This document shows positions 7,710 through 16,763 of a stretch of DNA of 64,000 bases, one piece after another; positions within the stretch are counted from its first letter, which is position 1; each line of letters opens with the position of its first letter. Below the pieces are notes generated by a model. The model did not search any database, had not been told where the DNA came from, and worked only from the letters and a program-made list of their open reading frames with translations. The DNA comes from Paenibacillus antibioticophila (GTDB lineage Bacteria; Bacillota; Bacilli; Paenibacillales; Paenibacillaceae): assembly GCF_000455265.1 (NCBI RefSeq), contig NZ_HG005142.1:402496-466495 (forward strand). The letters run 5' to 3'. The position numbers and the translations under genes are program-made.

Positions 7710-8720
7710 TTATCTATGCTCCGGCTCCAGACAGAGCCGGAGCAGATCGTCCACATGGGCCGTTGCCAGACATTCCACCGTATCCGCAGAGCCGTAATAG
7801 ATCTTGACCTCGCCGTCATCCTCCAGAATCATCCCTCCCGGAAAAATCACATGATTGCGGAAGCCCCCGGCAATCTCATAGTCTGTCTCCGGTGCCAGCA
7901 GCGGCTGCCTGCTCATGCCGATCACCTTGCGGGGGTCCTCCAGATCCAGCAGCATAATTCCGGCGGTATAGCGCTTCTTCCAGGTGTCCTCCCAACCGTG
8001 CTTGCCTCTGGCCGGGTCCACATCCACCGCATGGAAGGTGGTCAGCCAGCCCTTATCCGTCCGGACCGGAGGTGCGGCCGGGCCGACCTTGTCATTGGCA
8101 AACGGCACCTGCTCAACGGCGAGCAGTAGGCTGGAGTTGCCCCAATGCGCAAGGTCCGGCGACTCGGAGATCCAGGCATCGAAGCGGTCCCGGCCGCCGC
8201 GGCTGTATACCGTGAAGGGACGCTCCAGCCGGACATACTTGCCGCCGATCAACTCGGGAAACAGTACCATATTGCGCAGGTCCGGTGTAGACAGGCTGAG
8301 CACCTCGAAGTGTTCCAGATCATCGGTAACGGCAATTCCGCCGCGGATGCCATGGTTCGTATCCACGGCAAAACACATATAACAACGGTCGCCGATCACG
8401 GTCAGGCGCGGGTCGTAGGCGCGGATAATTTCCTCGTCATGCATTTTGAACACTGGCTTCGGGCCGGCGGTCCAGCTCAGCCCGTCGTCACTGTAAGCAA
8501 TGCCGAGATCCGTGGTGTGGTGCGGCTCAAGCGTCTGATCGACCAGTGAGCCGTAATCATTACGGAAGATCATCACATACTTGCCGTTAAATTTCGTTAC
8601 ACCGGCATTGAATACCAGTGCGGTGGGGTAAGGAACCTTCGTTGCATCCAGCACCGGATTGCCCGGATACCGCCGGATGAACGGGGCAGATTGCAGAATC
8701 GCCGGAGCGTGTTGAGTCAT
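7710..8720 (-). CDS. GH130-family beta-mannoside phosphorylase
   Basis: The 336-residue protein fits the five-bladed propeller family GH130: RYPGNPVLDATKVPYPTALV, then VFNAGVTKFNGKYVMIFRND, EEIIRAYDPRLTVIGDRCYM with the conserved acid aspartate, and a C-terminal block FRNHVIFPGGMILEDDGEVK followed by IYYGSADTVECLATA. Family members split beta-1,4-mannosyl or mannosyl-GlcNAc bonds with phosphate, yielding mannose 1-phosphate in the cytoplasm. There is no signal peptide. GGAGGTACACCCC precedes the start. It follows the permease genes by 56 bases, so the imported sugar is probably a short mannoside. Confidence 0.88.
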   Translation of the reverse strand: MTQHAPAILQSAPFIRRYPGNPVLDATKVPYPTALVFNAGVTKFNGKYVMIFRNDYGSLVDQTLEPHHTTDLGIAYSDDGLSWTAGPKPVFKMHDEEIIRAYDPRLTVIGDRCYMCFAVDTNHGIRGGIAVTDDLEHFEVLSLSTPDLRNMVLFPELIGGKYVRLERPFTVYSRGGRDRFDAWISESPDLAHWGNSSLLLAVEQVPFANDKVGPAAPPVRTDKGWLTTFHAVDVDPARGKHGWEDTWKKRYTAGIMLLDLEDPRKVIGMSRQPLLAPETDYEIAGGFRNHVIFPGGMILEDDGEVKIYYGSADTVECLATAHVDDLLRLCLEPEHR

Positions 8721-8776
8721 GGGGTGTACCTCCTTGAATGTTAAATATGGAATATGGGTTGCGCAGGGCCGGACCG

Positions 8777-9613
8777 CTACCCTTTGAGGGAACCGGCCGT
8801 CATCTGCATGAAGGATTTGTTGGCGAACAGATAGGCCACGAGAATCGGCAGAATGGACAAGCAGGCGCCCGCCATCATATAGTGGGTCTGAGCAGCGGCC
8901 GAAATCCCGTATTTCAGGTTCGCCAGCCCGACGGTCAGCGTCTGCAACTCCGGCTTCGTCATCGTGAACACGAGCGGCAGCAGATATTCATTCCACGCGC
9001 CGCGGAAGGTGAACAGGGCACCTACGCCAAGTCCGGGTCCGAGCAGCGGCAGAATGATCCGCCAGAAGGTCCGGACGGGAGAGCTGCCGTCCATCAGCGC
9101 CGCCTCGTCCAGCTCGCGGGGAATCCCCTTCATGAAGCTGGAGAGAATGAAGAAGATCGAAGCATGGGCGGAGATCAGAATCAATATAACGCCCCACAGG
9201 CTGCTGTGCAGATGAAGCTTAACCATCAGATCGAACTGCGGACGCAGCACGACCGCCCCTACAGCCACGAACATGGTGAAGGATTGCAGTCCGATATACA
9301 ACTTTTTGCCGGCAAAATCCATCCGGTCCACCACATAAGCCGCCATGGATGATACCAGCAGCGTGCCGACCACCGCCGCCAGGGAGACAATCAGGCTGTT
9401 CAGGGTATACCTGGAGAAATTGGCCTGCGCCCAGGCTTCGGCATAGTTCGAGAAGTGCCAGCTCGCCGGCAGAAAGGTCGCTCCCGCAGTAAGCTCAGCA
9501 TTCGTCTTGAAGGAGCCCAGGATGGTGATAACGACCGGAATCAGCGTAATAAAAGCAACAGCCAGCAAAAAAATCCACAGGATGATATTGCCCAGGATGG
9601 TTCTTAGTCTCAT
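8777..9613 (-). CDS. Sugar ABC transporter permease, MalG type
   Basis: The 278-residue inner-membrane protein has six predicted helices and the EAA loop PRELDEAALMDGSSPVRTFW, which contacts the ATPase. The N-terminus (GNIILWIFLLAVAFITLIPV) and the block LGSFKTNAEL are typical of carbohydrate CUT1 permeases. I used the ATG at 9613 because GAGGAGAGAGG precedes it; a TTG at 9631 would extend it by six residues. The ribosome binding site overlaps the end of the partner permease gene. No ATPase gene is in the cluster, so a shared MsmX-type ATPase is expected. Confidence 0.9.
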   Translation of the reverse strand: MRLRTILGNIILWIFLLAVAFITLIPVVITILGSFKTNAELTAGATFLPASWHFSNYAEAWAQANFSRYTLNSLIVSLAAVVGTLLVSSMAAYVVDRMDFAGKKLYIGLQSFTMFVAVGAVVLRPQFDLMVKLHLHSSLWGVILILISAHASIFFILSSFMKGIPRELDEAALMDGSSPVRTFWRIILPLLGPGLGVGALFTFRGAWNEYLLPLVFTMTKPELQTLTVGLANLKYGISAAAQTHYMMAGACLSILPILVAYLFANKSFMQMTAGSLKG

Positions 9614-9627
9614 AATAGCCTCTCTCC

Positions 9628-10530
9628 TCAATCGGTCTGATTCATGCGTCTGGATGCGTAGAAATAAATGAGTGATATCATCCCTACAATGACCGCAGAC
9701 ACAAAGGCGACCGCACTGCCGTATCCGAACTCCTGGACCTGAACCGCCGCGCTGCTTCCGCCGACAGGGAAAAATAATTTGTACAAATACAGGAACATGA
9801 CCTCCGTCTTGCCTACGGGACCACCTTCAGTCAGTACCATGATGCTCTCGTAGCCCTTCAGGGCTGTAATGATCGCCAGCATAATAACCATCTGCATCAC
9901 AGGTCCGAGCATCGGCAGGGTGACATAGCGGAACTGCTGGATTCTGCCTGCCCCGTCCAGGGAAGACGCCTCATACACATCCTCCGGAATATTCTGCAGA
10001 CCGGCGAGGAAGAGCAGCATATAATTGCCGACCGCCCCCCAGGCCGCAACCAGAATGACGGTGAGCATGGCATATTTCGGCCCCAACCAGTCCACACCGG
10101 AATCGGAGAGGCCCAGGCGGATCAGAAACTGGTTGAGAATCCCGTTATATGAGTTGAAAATCGTGAAGAAGACTACGGCCATTACAGCGGTACTGATGAC
10201 GGTCGGCATGAAGAAAATCCCCCGCAGCAGTTGTCTGCCCCGCAGCCCCCGGTTCAATATGACTGCCAGCAGCAGGGCCAGCGGAATGGTGATCAGCAGC
10301 TTGCCGCCAGCATAGACAAATGTATTCACCACCGAATCCCAGAACTGGGTGTCCTTCAGAATGCGGCTGAAATTGGCCAGACCGGTAAACCGCGCCGTTC
10401 CGAACCCTTTGTAATCATAGAACATATAGCGGAACGCCCAGGCAATCGGGTAAATCCCGAGAACCAATGTGAGCAAGGCACTTGGAAAGATAAAACTGTA
10501 TGAAAATAAGGCATGTTTCGTCTTGTTCAT
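9628..10530 (-). CDS. Sugar ABC transporter permease, MalF type
   Basis: The 300-residue protein begins FSYSFIFPSALLTLVLGIYP, a CUT1-permease first helix. It carries NTFVYAGGKLLITIPLALLL, the EAA loop IPEDVYEASSLDGAGRIQQF and the C-terminal helix set ending LIYFYASRRMNQ. It pairs with the MalG-type permease to form the membrane channel. AAAGGAGCCGG lies somewhat far upstream of the ATG. It is the second transporter gene after the binding protein, transcribed on the minus strand. Confidence 0.9.
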   Translation of the reverse strand: MNKTKHALFSYSFIFPSALLTLVLGIYPIAWAFRYMFYDYKGFGTARFTGLANFSRILKDTQFWDSVVNTFVYAGGKLLITIPLALLLAVILNRGLRGRQLLRGIFFMPTVISTAVMAVVFFTIFNSYNGILNQFLIRLGLSDSGVDWLGPKYAMLTVILVAAWGAVGNYMLLFLAGLQNIPEDVYEASSLDGAGRIQQFRYVTLPMLGPVMQMVIMLAIITALKGYESIMVLTEGGPVGKTEVMFLYLYKLFFPVGGSSAAVQVQEFGYGSAVAFVSAVIVGMISLIYFYASRRMNQTD

Positions 10531-10636
10531 CTGGTTTCTTCCGGCTCCTTTCTTTTACGACCAGAGCAGAGGGATGAGGGTGTTGCTCCCTCATCCCCCG
10601 CTATCCCGGCCTATATCTCTATCCCTAACCTTCTGT

Positions 10637-12025
10637 CTACTTGGCGAACTTGCCGCCCAGAGCGGCGGGATCAAAGCCGGTATCCGGCTCAGCCTTTATG
10701 CCGTCATTCGTAATCACACTGTCCAGTGCAGCGTTATAGCGTTTGTTCAGATCAGCGATAACCACCTTCAGGTCGCCGCCGTTCAGCATATATTTGAAGA
10801 AGGCGTCATCCGATTTCATTCCTTCCGGTGCTACAGACGGATAGACCGGCCACACCCCATCGTACTTGTTCGGCAGGAAGCCTTCGATGCCGTTCACATC
10901 CGGTGTCTTGGCTGCTGCGCTGATGGACGGAACCATGGAGATGCCGAAGCCTTTTTCCTGATAATCCGTCAGCACCTGATCGCCGTACATGAACTCCATG
11001 AACTTCCAGGCTGCTTCTTTATGCTCTGATTTCGAGCTCAGCGCCAGCCATTGGCCCCCGAGGAAGCCGGAAGCCCCCTTCACGGTGCCGTCGATGGTAG
11101 GAACCGGAGCGGCCGCCCAGTCAATCTTGGCAGGGAACTGATTCTTGTAGACGCCAGGCTCTGAGGAGTAGGACATATACATTCCGATCTTGCCTTCCGC
11201 AAACTGCGCCCGCAGCGGATCAATATCCAGCGATTCTACACCCGGCAGCATGCTGCCGTCGTCCCTGATCTGCTTAAAGGCATTGATGATCGGCTCGAAG
11301 CCGCTGAAGTCGTAGCGGGCTGTCTTAAAATCATACCCGAAGCCGCCATAGCCGCTCATCTCCGCAACCACCCGTGCCGAACGTGCGAACGCACTTCCGG
11401 GGCTCTTGAAGTTAAGGGCGAAGCCGTAAGCGCCGTCCGCTTTGCCGGCTTCTGTCAATTTCTTGGCTGTATCCACCAGTTCCTGCAGGGTAGTCGGCGG
11501 ATGTTCAATGCCCGCTTTGGCGAACAGATCCTTGTTGTACACCAGACGCATGGTCGTTCCATAGTTCGGCAGACTGTAACGCTTGCCGTCGAATTCATTC
11601 AGATCCGGCATGGCCGGGAATTTCGCCTTCAGCTCATCGTTCAGAAACTCGTCAATCGGAGCGAGAAAGCCTTTTTTGTAGAAGGTCTGGATGGTATTCT
11701 CCTTCACCCGGATCACATCCGGTGCATCGGAGGTCTGGAAGGACAGATCGAGCGCGGTATCGAAGTCGTCGCCCTTAACGACCAACTCCACCTCAATCCC
11801 GTCGGGATTGGATGCGTTGAACTCGGCTACCTTCTCCTTCACGAAATCCGCATCATGGCGGTCGCCTGTCCAATAGCTGATTTTAGTTTTTTCCCCCGAA
11901 CCGCCAGTCGTCCCTTCTCCCTTGCCTTCAGCTGCATTGCCGCCGCCACTGTTACCGTTGCCGCAGGCTGCCAAGCCAAGTGCCAGGACCAGGCTCAGAG
12001 ATGTCATTAGCATACGCTTCATCAT
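10637..12025 (-). CDS. Extracellular sugar-binding lipoprotein of ABC transporter
   Basis: The 462-residue protein has a lipoprotein signal peptide with lipobox LAAC (cysteine 21), followed by a Gly/Ser/Asn linker and a family 1 extracellular solute-binding fold: KISYWTGDRHDADFVKEKVA, LPNYGTTMRLVYNKDLFAKA, GIEHPPTTLQELVDTAKKL and WKFMEFMYGDQVLTDYQEKG. It captures the sugar outside the membrane and delivers it to the two downstream permeases. The acidic, tryptophan-containing pocket pattern fits an oligosaccharide binder. It lies directly downstream of the two-component genes, which probably regulate it. Confidence 0.92.
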   Translation of the reverse strand: MMKRMLMTSLSLVLALGLAACGNGNSGGGNAAEGKGEGTTGGSGEKTKISYWTGDRHDADFVKEKVAEFNASNPDGIEVELVVKGDDFDTALDLSFQTSDAPDVIRVKENTIQTFYKKGFLAPIDEFLNDELKAKFPAMPDLNEFDGKRYSLPNYGTTMRLVYNKDLFAKAGIEHPPTTLQELVDTAKKLTEAGKADGAYGFALNFKSPGSAFARSARVVAEMSGYGGFGYDFKTARYDFSGFEPIINAFKQIRDDGSMLPGVESLDIDPLRAQFAEGKIGMYMSYSSEPGVYKNQFPAKIDWAAAPVPTIDGTVKGASGFLGGQWLALSSKSEHKEAAWKFMEFMYGDQVLTDYQEKGFGISMVPSISAAAKTPDVNGIEGFLPNKYDGVWPVYPSVAPEGMKSDDAFFKYMLNGGDLKVVIADLNKRYNAALDSVITNDGIKAEPDTGFDPAALGGKFAK

Positions 12026-12071
12026 TGGTAGTGCCCCCTTATTTATCCCTGCTGTATTCGCTTACAACTCG

Positions 12072-12100
12072 ATTATAGTTCGATAGGCTCATTCAGATAA
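12072..12100 (-). promoter_or_regulatory. Candidate promoter of the sugar transport operon
   Basis: On the minus strand a perfect -10 TATAAT (12072-12077) is preceded at 17 bases by TTATCT (12095-12100), a weak -35 match. It sits about 50 bases before the binding-protein start. A poor -35 is expected for a promoter that needs the AraC-type activator. Confidence 0.5.
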
Positions 12101-12153
12101 GGCGGGTAAGCCCACATTAAGGGCAGATTTCTGCAGGAGTTCTATACAGATAA

Positions 12154-12187
12154 GGGAGGCAATCTCCGCCCTGCGGAAATCCCTCCC
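12154..12187 (-). terminator. Hairpin between regulator and transporter genes
   Basis: GGGAGG (12154-12159) pairs with CCTCCC (12182-12187), and an inner arm CTCCGC/GCGGAA extends the stem. It lies about 10 bases beyond the response regulator stop. There is no clean T run, so it may be a partial terminator or a binding site. Confidence 0.4.
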
Positions 12188-12197
12188 CTGTTGATTC

Positions 12198-13829
12198 CTA
12201 TTCTTTTCCAAGATAATCCAATTTGAACTCGGACGGGGTCATGCCGGTATATTTCTTGAACACCTCGCTGAAATAGCGCCTGTGCTCATACCCGAGATCC
12301 TGGGCGATCTCCTGAACCTGCCGGCCGCTGATCAGCATCGCCTTGGCTTTCTCCATCTTCTCATGCATCACATACTGCTGAAACGAAATTCCCTGCACCT
12401 TCTTGAACAGATTGGAGAAATACCCCTGGCTAAGGTTAATCTGCTTCGCCATCTGCTCCAGCGACAGCCCCGTGTCCAGATGACTATGGATATATTCGAC
12501 GGCCTGACGGATAATCCGCGTAGACTCCAGAGAACGGGCTTGCTCCACCAGCGCACAGGCCTCCCGGCATAGCCAGGACAGCAGGTCCCGTATATCTTGA
12601 AGGGAAGGATGCACCTGGTTCTTCATGGCAGCAATTCTGAGTTCCAGCGGCTCCACCTGCCCGTAAGGGAACTGCTCCAGCAGAACCCGGCAGATCCTGG
12701 AGCTCAGCTCATAGCCGACACTTTCAACATAACGCGGCTCAGGCAAAAGCCCGCTGTCCAGCAGCTCCGCGAACAACTGGTCCAGCACCTGCAGGCTTTT
12801 GGCGGAATTGCCGGAACGCAGGGCGAACAGCAGCTCCTGCTCGGCGGCGGCGGAATAGCTGTGGAGCGAGAGAGGTTTATTCTCGATATTGCTGTAATGA
12901 TATACCCCGTTGCCCCCGGTATAGAAATGATACCCCAGCGCGCTAAGCGCCTGCCTGTACGCCGTGCCCAGCTCCTGAATCGCCGCCGTGCCTAGCCCCA
13001 CGCCAATTGAAATGGTATGACGCGAGAAGCGGCTTACATTCGTGCAGCAGGCCTCCGTAATTAGCGCGGCGGTCTCCGGGTCCGAGCCGTTCATGATACA
13101 GACGTACCGGTCTGTCGCCTCCCGGATAATAACGCCGCGGGTCCAGGCGGAAATCGTCTCTTCGAGAATATTGTGCAGGCTGAATCTTAGCAGCTCGACC
13201 TCCTGCACAGGCTGGCCGCTCAGCTTCTCCGCGAAATGATCGATCTCGGCGACAAACACGAAGAAATTATGCTGGTCCAGCGGGATATCAAGATAGGCCC
13301 AGCGGGAACGGGCATCCGCTTCTGTCGTCTGATAGTGCAGCAGGAAGGTGAGATATTCCTGGCGGAGGATAGGCAGACTTTCCCTGATTCTCGCCTCCAT
13401 TACAGCAAGTCTGGTGGTCTCCTGACGCTCCTCCCGGCACAGCTCCCTGGCCTTCAGCACTGCATTCACAATCTCCTCCAGGGAAAAGGGCTTCTTCACG
13501 AAATCAAGCGCCCCCAGCCGGATGGCTTCCTGGGCATAAGAGAACTCCGAGTAGGCACTGAGGATAATAATCTTGCAGTCCGGGAGCACCTCCAGAATCG
13601 CCCGGGTCATCTCCAGGCCGTCCATTCTTGGCATCCGGATATCCGTCAGCACAATGTCCGGCCGGGTCTCGCGGATGATCTGTAGGCCCGCTTCGCCGTT
13701 AAGCGCCGTACCTGTGACCTCAATACCGTGCTCCTGCCACGGCGGCTTGCGCGAGACCATCTCCACCACACTTTTGATATCGTCGATTACACATAATTTG
13801 AACCTTTCCGGCTCCAGCTTCCGGTCCAT
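12198..13829 (-). CDS. YesN-type response regulator with AraC DNA-binding domain
   Basis: The 543-residue protein starts with a receiver domain (KLCVIDDIKSVVEM, phosphoacceptor D63 in LTDIRMPRMDG, conserved lysine in FVKKPFSLEE). It has a long middle region and ends with two AraC helix-turn-helix motifs: LEQMAKQINLSQGYFSNLFK and VQEIAQDLGYEHRRYFSEVF. It is phosphorylated by the adjacent sensor kinase and activates carbohydrate genes. The gene begins 4 bases after the kinase stop. The likely target is the transport operon immediately downstream. Confidence 0.92.
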   Translation of the reverse strand: MDRKLEPERFKLCVIDDIKSVVEMVSRKPPWQEHGIEVTGTALNGEAGLQIIRETRPDIVLTDIRMPRMDGLEMTRAILEVLPDCKIIILSAYSEFSYAQEAIRLGALDFVKKPFSLEEIVNAVLKARELCREERQETTRLAVMEARIRESLPILRQEYLTFLLHYQTTEADARSRWAYLDIPLDQHNFFVFVAEIDHFAEKLSGQPVQEVELLRFSLHNILEETISAWTRGVIIREATDRYVCIMNGSDPETAALITEACCTNVSRFSRHTISIGVGLGTAAIQELGTAYRQALSALGYHFYTGGNGVYHYSNIENKPLSLHSYSAAAEQELLFALRSGNSAKSLQVLDQLFAELLDSGLLPEPRYVESVGYELSSRICRVLLEQFPYGQVEPLELRIAAMKNQVHPSLQDIRDLLSWLCREACALVEQARSLESTRIIRQAVEYIHSHLDTGLSLEQMAKQINLSQGYFSNLFKKVQGISFQQYVMHEKMEKAKAMLISGRQVQEIAQDLGYEHRRYFSEVFKKYTGMTPSEFKLDYLGKE

Positions 13830-13832
13830 CCT

Positions 13833-15641
13833 TCAACTCTCCTCCTCTGCGGGAATCCACAGATCTGTCCGTGATCCCTTACCTGGTTCGCCGCCAACGT
13901 CCATACGGGCTTCGTCCCCGTAATACAGGGCCAGCCGGTGCCTGATGTTGAACAGGGCATAACCTTTCCTTGACTGCGGAGCCCTGACCATCCCCTGTTT
14001 GACCCGTGCAGCATCAAGTCCCCGTCCGTTGTCGGTAATGCAAATATGCAGCAGCCCCTGCTCCCGGTTGGCCGTGATGTCTATCCTGCCTCCTATTGTC
14101 ATGTCGCTGAATCCATGCTGAATGCTGTTCTCCACCACCGGCTGCAGGATAATCTTCGGCAGCAGGCAGGACAGCAGGGCCTCGTCCTCTACCGTCACCG
14201 TGTATTCAAACAGTCCTTCATAGCATTTCTGCTGAATGGCGAAATACTGCCGCATGTGGGACAGCTCATCCGCTAGGGTAATCAGATCCTTGCCGCCGCT
14301 GAGCCCGATCTGGAACATCTGCGACAACGACAGGATCATCTCATTCACATCGTCATTCTCGCCCATGACCGATTTGCAATAGATGGTATTCAATGTATTG
14401 TACAGAAAGTGCGGCTCCATCTGCGCCGTAAGGGCACGGATCTCTGCATGGCGCTTGTCCTTCTCCTTCGCCTTCACATCCGCGATCAGCGTCTTGATCT
14501 CCGACATCATCCGGTTGAACTGAAAGCCGACCTGGGCAATCTCGTCCTCATAACGGCTCTCATACACCACACTGAGCTGGTTCTCTTCGACTCTGCGCAT
14601 CAGCCGCCGCAGCTTGAACAGGGGCTTCAGCAGCACAGATGTCAGTTGATTGGAGATCAGCCAAGTCGCCAGCAGGAAGACAACGATGACATAGAGGGTA
14701 ATGCGCTGCACCCGCTGCAGCTTGCCCAGCAGTTGTTCCCGCGACTGCATACCGGAGATGATCCAGTCGGGTGATACCGCTGAGCTTGCATAATTCACCA
14801 GATACTCCTTGCCGCCATAGCTGTAGTTGTGATTCTGCGGATTGGCCCCATTTCCGGCTTCTGCAAGCACCGGCTTCCAGGGGAACCTGCCCCGGAACGG
14901 CCAGCGGGACTCCACTACCGCCTCTCCTTCCCCGCTCACCAGGTAATAATTCCATCCTGCTTGTTCCGCCCCTTTATTCAGCAGCTCATCTATCCGGCTT
15001 TCCTTGATATTGACCACAATAAATACATTGCTGATCGGTGTGTAAGGGTATTCATAAATTCCCCGGACTACGAAGGAGACCACCCGCTGGCTGCCCGTGA
15101 ACAACCGGTCATAATGTCCTTTGGCCCAGTAGCCGCCCGGCTGCTCCTTACTCAGATCATATAATTCCGAGCCGTAGAACGAGTTGTCCTGCACCCGGAT
15201 CTGCGTTGTGGGATAGAAATCGCCAATCGGGGTAACGATCAGCACATTCTCAATGATCGGCTGATTGAACGTTGCCTGCGAGAGTACATACTGCAGATCG
15301 GACAGATGTACATAATAATTAGAGACCTCATGGCTCAGCACATCCACCATCATCTTGCGGTACGCATCGCTCAGCATCAGGGACTGCACGGACAGCGCTA
15401 CATCATTCAGGCGGGAATCCAGAAGCTGTGCCGTTTTGCTTACAGTCTCCCGGCTGCTGGCGTAGGCATTGTCCTCGATCTCCTGCGCAGCAATCCAATA
15501 CGAGAAGGTGCCCATTGCACCGATGGACAGCGTGATCAGCACGATGAACGAGAACAGAATCCTCTGTTTGATGGATATCCGGTAATACCTGCCGGCGATC
15601 TGCCGTCCGAGCTGCCGGCCATAGGCTCTGAATGTATTCAT
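13833..15641 (-). CDS. YesM-type sensor histidine kinase
   Basis: The 602-residue membrane kinase has a first helix at about residues 26-46 (ILFSFIVLITLSIGAMGTFS), a large extracellular sensing region, and a second helix (ITLYVIVVFLLATWLIS). A HAMP linker follows, then the histidine motif LTAQMEPHFLYNTLNTIYCK and a GHKL ATPase with DNGRGLD. I chose the ATG at 15641 because AAGAAGGGGGAAAT precedes it; longer forms lack a site. It should sense extracellular sugar directly or through the binding protein and phosphorylate the response regulator. Confidence 0.9.
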   Translation of the reverse strand: MNTFRAYGRQLGRQIAGRYYRISIKQRILFSFIVLITLSIGAMGTFSYWIAAQEIEDNAYASSRETVSKTAQLLDSRLNDVALSVQSLMLSDAYRKMMVDVLSHEVSNYYVHLSDLQYVLSQATFNQPIIENVLIVTPIGDFYPTTQIRVQDNSFYGSELYDLSKEQPGGYWAKGHYDRLFTGSQRVVSFVVRGIYEYPYTPISNVFIVVNIKESRIDELLNKGAEQAGWNYYLVSGEGEAVVESRWPFRGRFPWKPVLAEAGNGANPQNHNYSYGGKEYLVNYASSAVSPDWIISGMQSREQLLGKLQRVQRITLYVIVVFLLATWLISNQLTSVLLKPLFKLRRLMRRVEENQLSVVYESRYEDEIAQVGFQFNRMMSEIKTLIADVKAKEKDKRHAEIRALTAQMEPHFLYNTLNTIYCKSVMGENDDVNEMILSLSQMFQIGLSGGKDLITLADELSHMRQYFAIQQKCYEGLFEYTVTVEDEALLSCLLPKIILQPVVENSIQHGFSDMTIGGRIDITANREQGLLHICITDNGRGLDAARVKQGMVRAPQSRKGYALFNIRHRLALYYGDEARMDVGGEPGKGSRTDLWIPAEEES

Positions 15642-16384
15642 ATTTCCCCCTTCTTGAGCATGTATCTCCCTACGATTGTCAGTTCTTGTCACTTGTACAA
15701 TACGGCTGCTCCGGCCCGGCGTCAAGACAGGAAATGATTATTTAGCGGATTCCGTCCCTTATTATCAATAGGCATTAGCCAAACTGACAGTTTCAAGGGC
15801 GATTCTATGAAGCATGAAACAGAGATGGGGGAACGTTGAACGAAGTCCTGCCCCAACTGAATACTGGCAGCAACGTAGTGTTCACTTATTATGGCGGCGG
15901 GGAATCTAGTCCGCTTCATGTGGTATTCCATGTATAGGTCTGGGAACAATAAACTGCTTCCATTTACTGCTTCGACACCTGGATGAACAAGGGCTGGGAC
16001 CCGTTGTTGGCATTACGATTGCGGATGTAGAGCGCTCTAATCGGCTACTGTTTGGGAGTGTTACTGCTAATACATAATGACCGGCGGTTGACGGCGTAAG
16101 TTGTCCTGCTGGTGACGGCCAAGCTGTCCGGTCTATGGTGTGAAGAAAGGGAGAATCATGACAATTCTCCCTGGATGACGCGTTTGATCATATGATCGTC
16201 AATGATGCGATGTTTGTTCTGCGAGCCGTCTCGGGACAACTTATTCGCGGCCTACAGACAGTTTTTCTGTGAAAATAAGGGTAACCAGATGAATGGACGA
16301 ATTTCTGTTTTTGGGCAATACAATGCCCGGGATCTCCATTTCCATGAGTCCATGTTTAGACGATCTATGGGTTGGTAGAACTAA
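15642..16384. other. Decayed non-coding stretch with protein-like fragments
   Basis: No intact gene is present. Plus-strand frames read LNEVLPQLNTGSNVVFTYYG (about 15836-15940) and, in another frame, HLDEQGLGPVVGITIADVER (about 15978-16079, ending TAA); both look like remnants of one frameshifted gene of unknown family. A perfect hairpin AGGGAGAAT-n7-ATTCTCCCT lies at about 16149-16173. The sensor kinase promoter must lie near the start of this stretch. Confidence 0.35.
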
Positions 16385-16480
16385 TTAACTTGCTCGTTTT
16401 TGGGGTCGGCCTTCTAGGTAAGCTTCTTTGTTTTTCAGCATGCTATAGGCTATGACCAGTAGGGTTCGTGCCATAGCAAT
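16385..16480 (-). pseudogene. IS110-family transposase C-terminal remnant
   Basis: Read on the minus strand, the segment gives AMARTLLVIAYSMLKNKEAY and ends GRPQKRAS with a stop at 16385. This matches the conserved tail of IS110-type (DEDD) transposases (AxARKLLVxIYHMLKxxxPY). Only about 30 codons remain. It abuts the integrase fragment at about 16480, so the insertion or a deletion at its edge probably removed most of the integrase gene. Confidence 0.55.
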
Positions 16481-16481
16481 T

Positions 16482-16637
16482 GGCGTTAGCATGAAAGAAG
16501 TACAAGAATGGCTGGGTCACAGTGTCTATTCCACCACAGCCAACATCTATACTCACTTGGAATTCAGTTCCAAGGTCACTTCCGCAAACCGAATGAATGA
16601 AGTAATAAAAATAAAAAACAGTCCACTAGATTTTTAA
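16482..16637 (+). pseudogene. Tyrosine integrase, C-terminal fragment
   Basis: GVSMKEVQEWLGHSVYSTTA followed by NIYTHLEFSSKVTSANRM is the C-terminal catalytic part of phage/ICE-type tyrosine recombinases. It contains the H of LGH and the Y nucleophile of NIYTH. The upstream 300 or more residues, including the first catalytic arginine, are gone, and the frame upstream is transposase debris. It points toward the tRNA-Leu fragment 30 bases away, the usual place for an integrase next to its attachment site. Confidence 0.8.
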
Positions 16638-16665
16638 TCTAATGAACTGCTCTAAGTAAAGTAAT

Positions 16666-16716
16666 ACCGGCGAGAGGACTCGAACCTCCACGGTTTCCCA
16701 CTCGATTTTGAGTCGC
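16666..16716 (-). other. tRNA-Leu 3' fragment, probable attachment site
   Basis: The minus strand reads, in order, an anticodon-loop-like CTCAAAATCG (anticodon CAA), a variable arm, a T arm GGAGG-TTCGAGT-CCTCT and an acceptor strand CGCCGGTA. These match the 3' half of a class II tRNA-Leu. The D arm and 5' acceptor strand are missing: upstream of the anticodon stem the sequence is an unrelated hairpin (CTGCTAT-n7-ATAGCAG, 16719-16739). One anticodon-stem pair is mismatched. This is not a functional tRNA but a typical att copy of a tRNA-targeting element. Confidence 0.65.
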
Positions 16717-16763
16717 GACTGCTATTCGGAAGATAGCAGAAGTTAAGTCCAAGAAGAGGAATA

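Noticed and set aside
7716..8549. Overlapping plus-strand frames of 130-137 codons opposite the GH130 gene
   Set aside because: They are by-products of GC-rich codon use in the real minus-strand gene; no start signals and no domain.
12282..15737. Several plus-strand frames of 96-149 codons opposite the response regulator and kinase genes
   Set aside because: Antisense shadows of well-supported minus-strand genes.
16666..16716. Functional tRNA-Leu gene
   Set aside because: Only the anticodon-to-acceptor half is present; the D arm, the 5' acceptor strand and a clean anticodon stem are missing.
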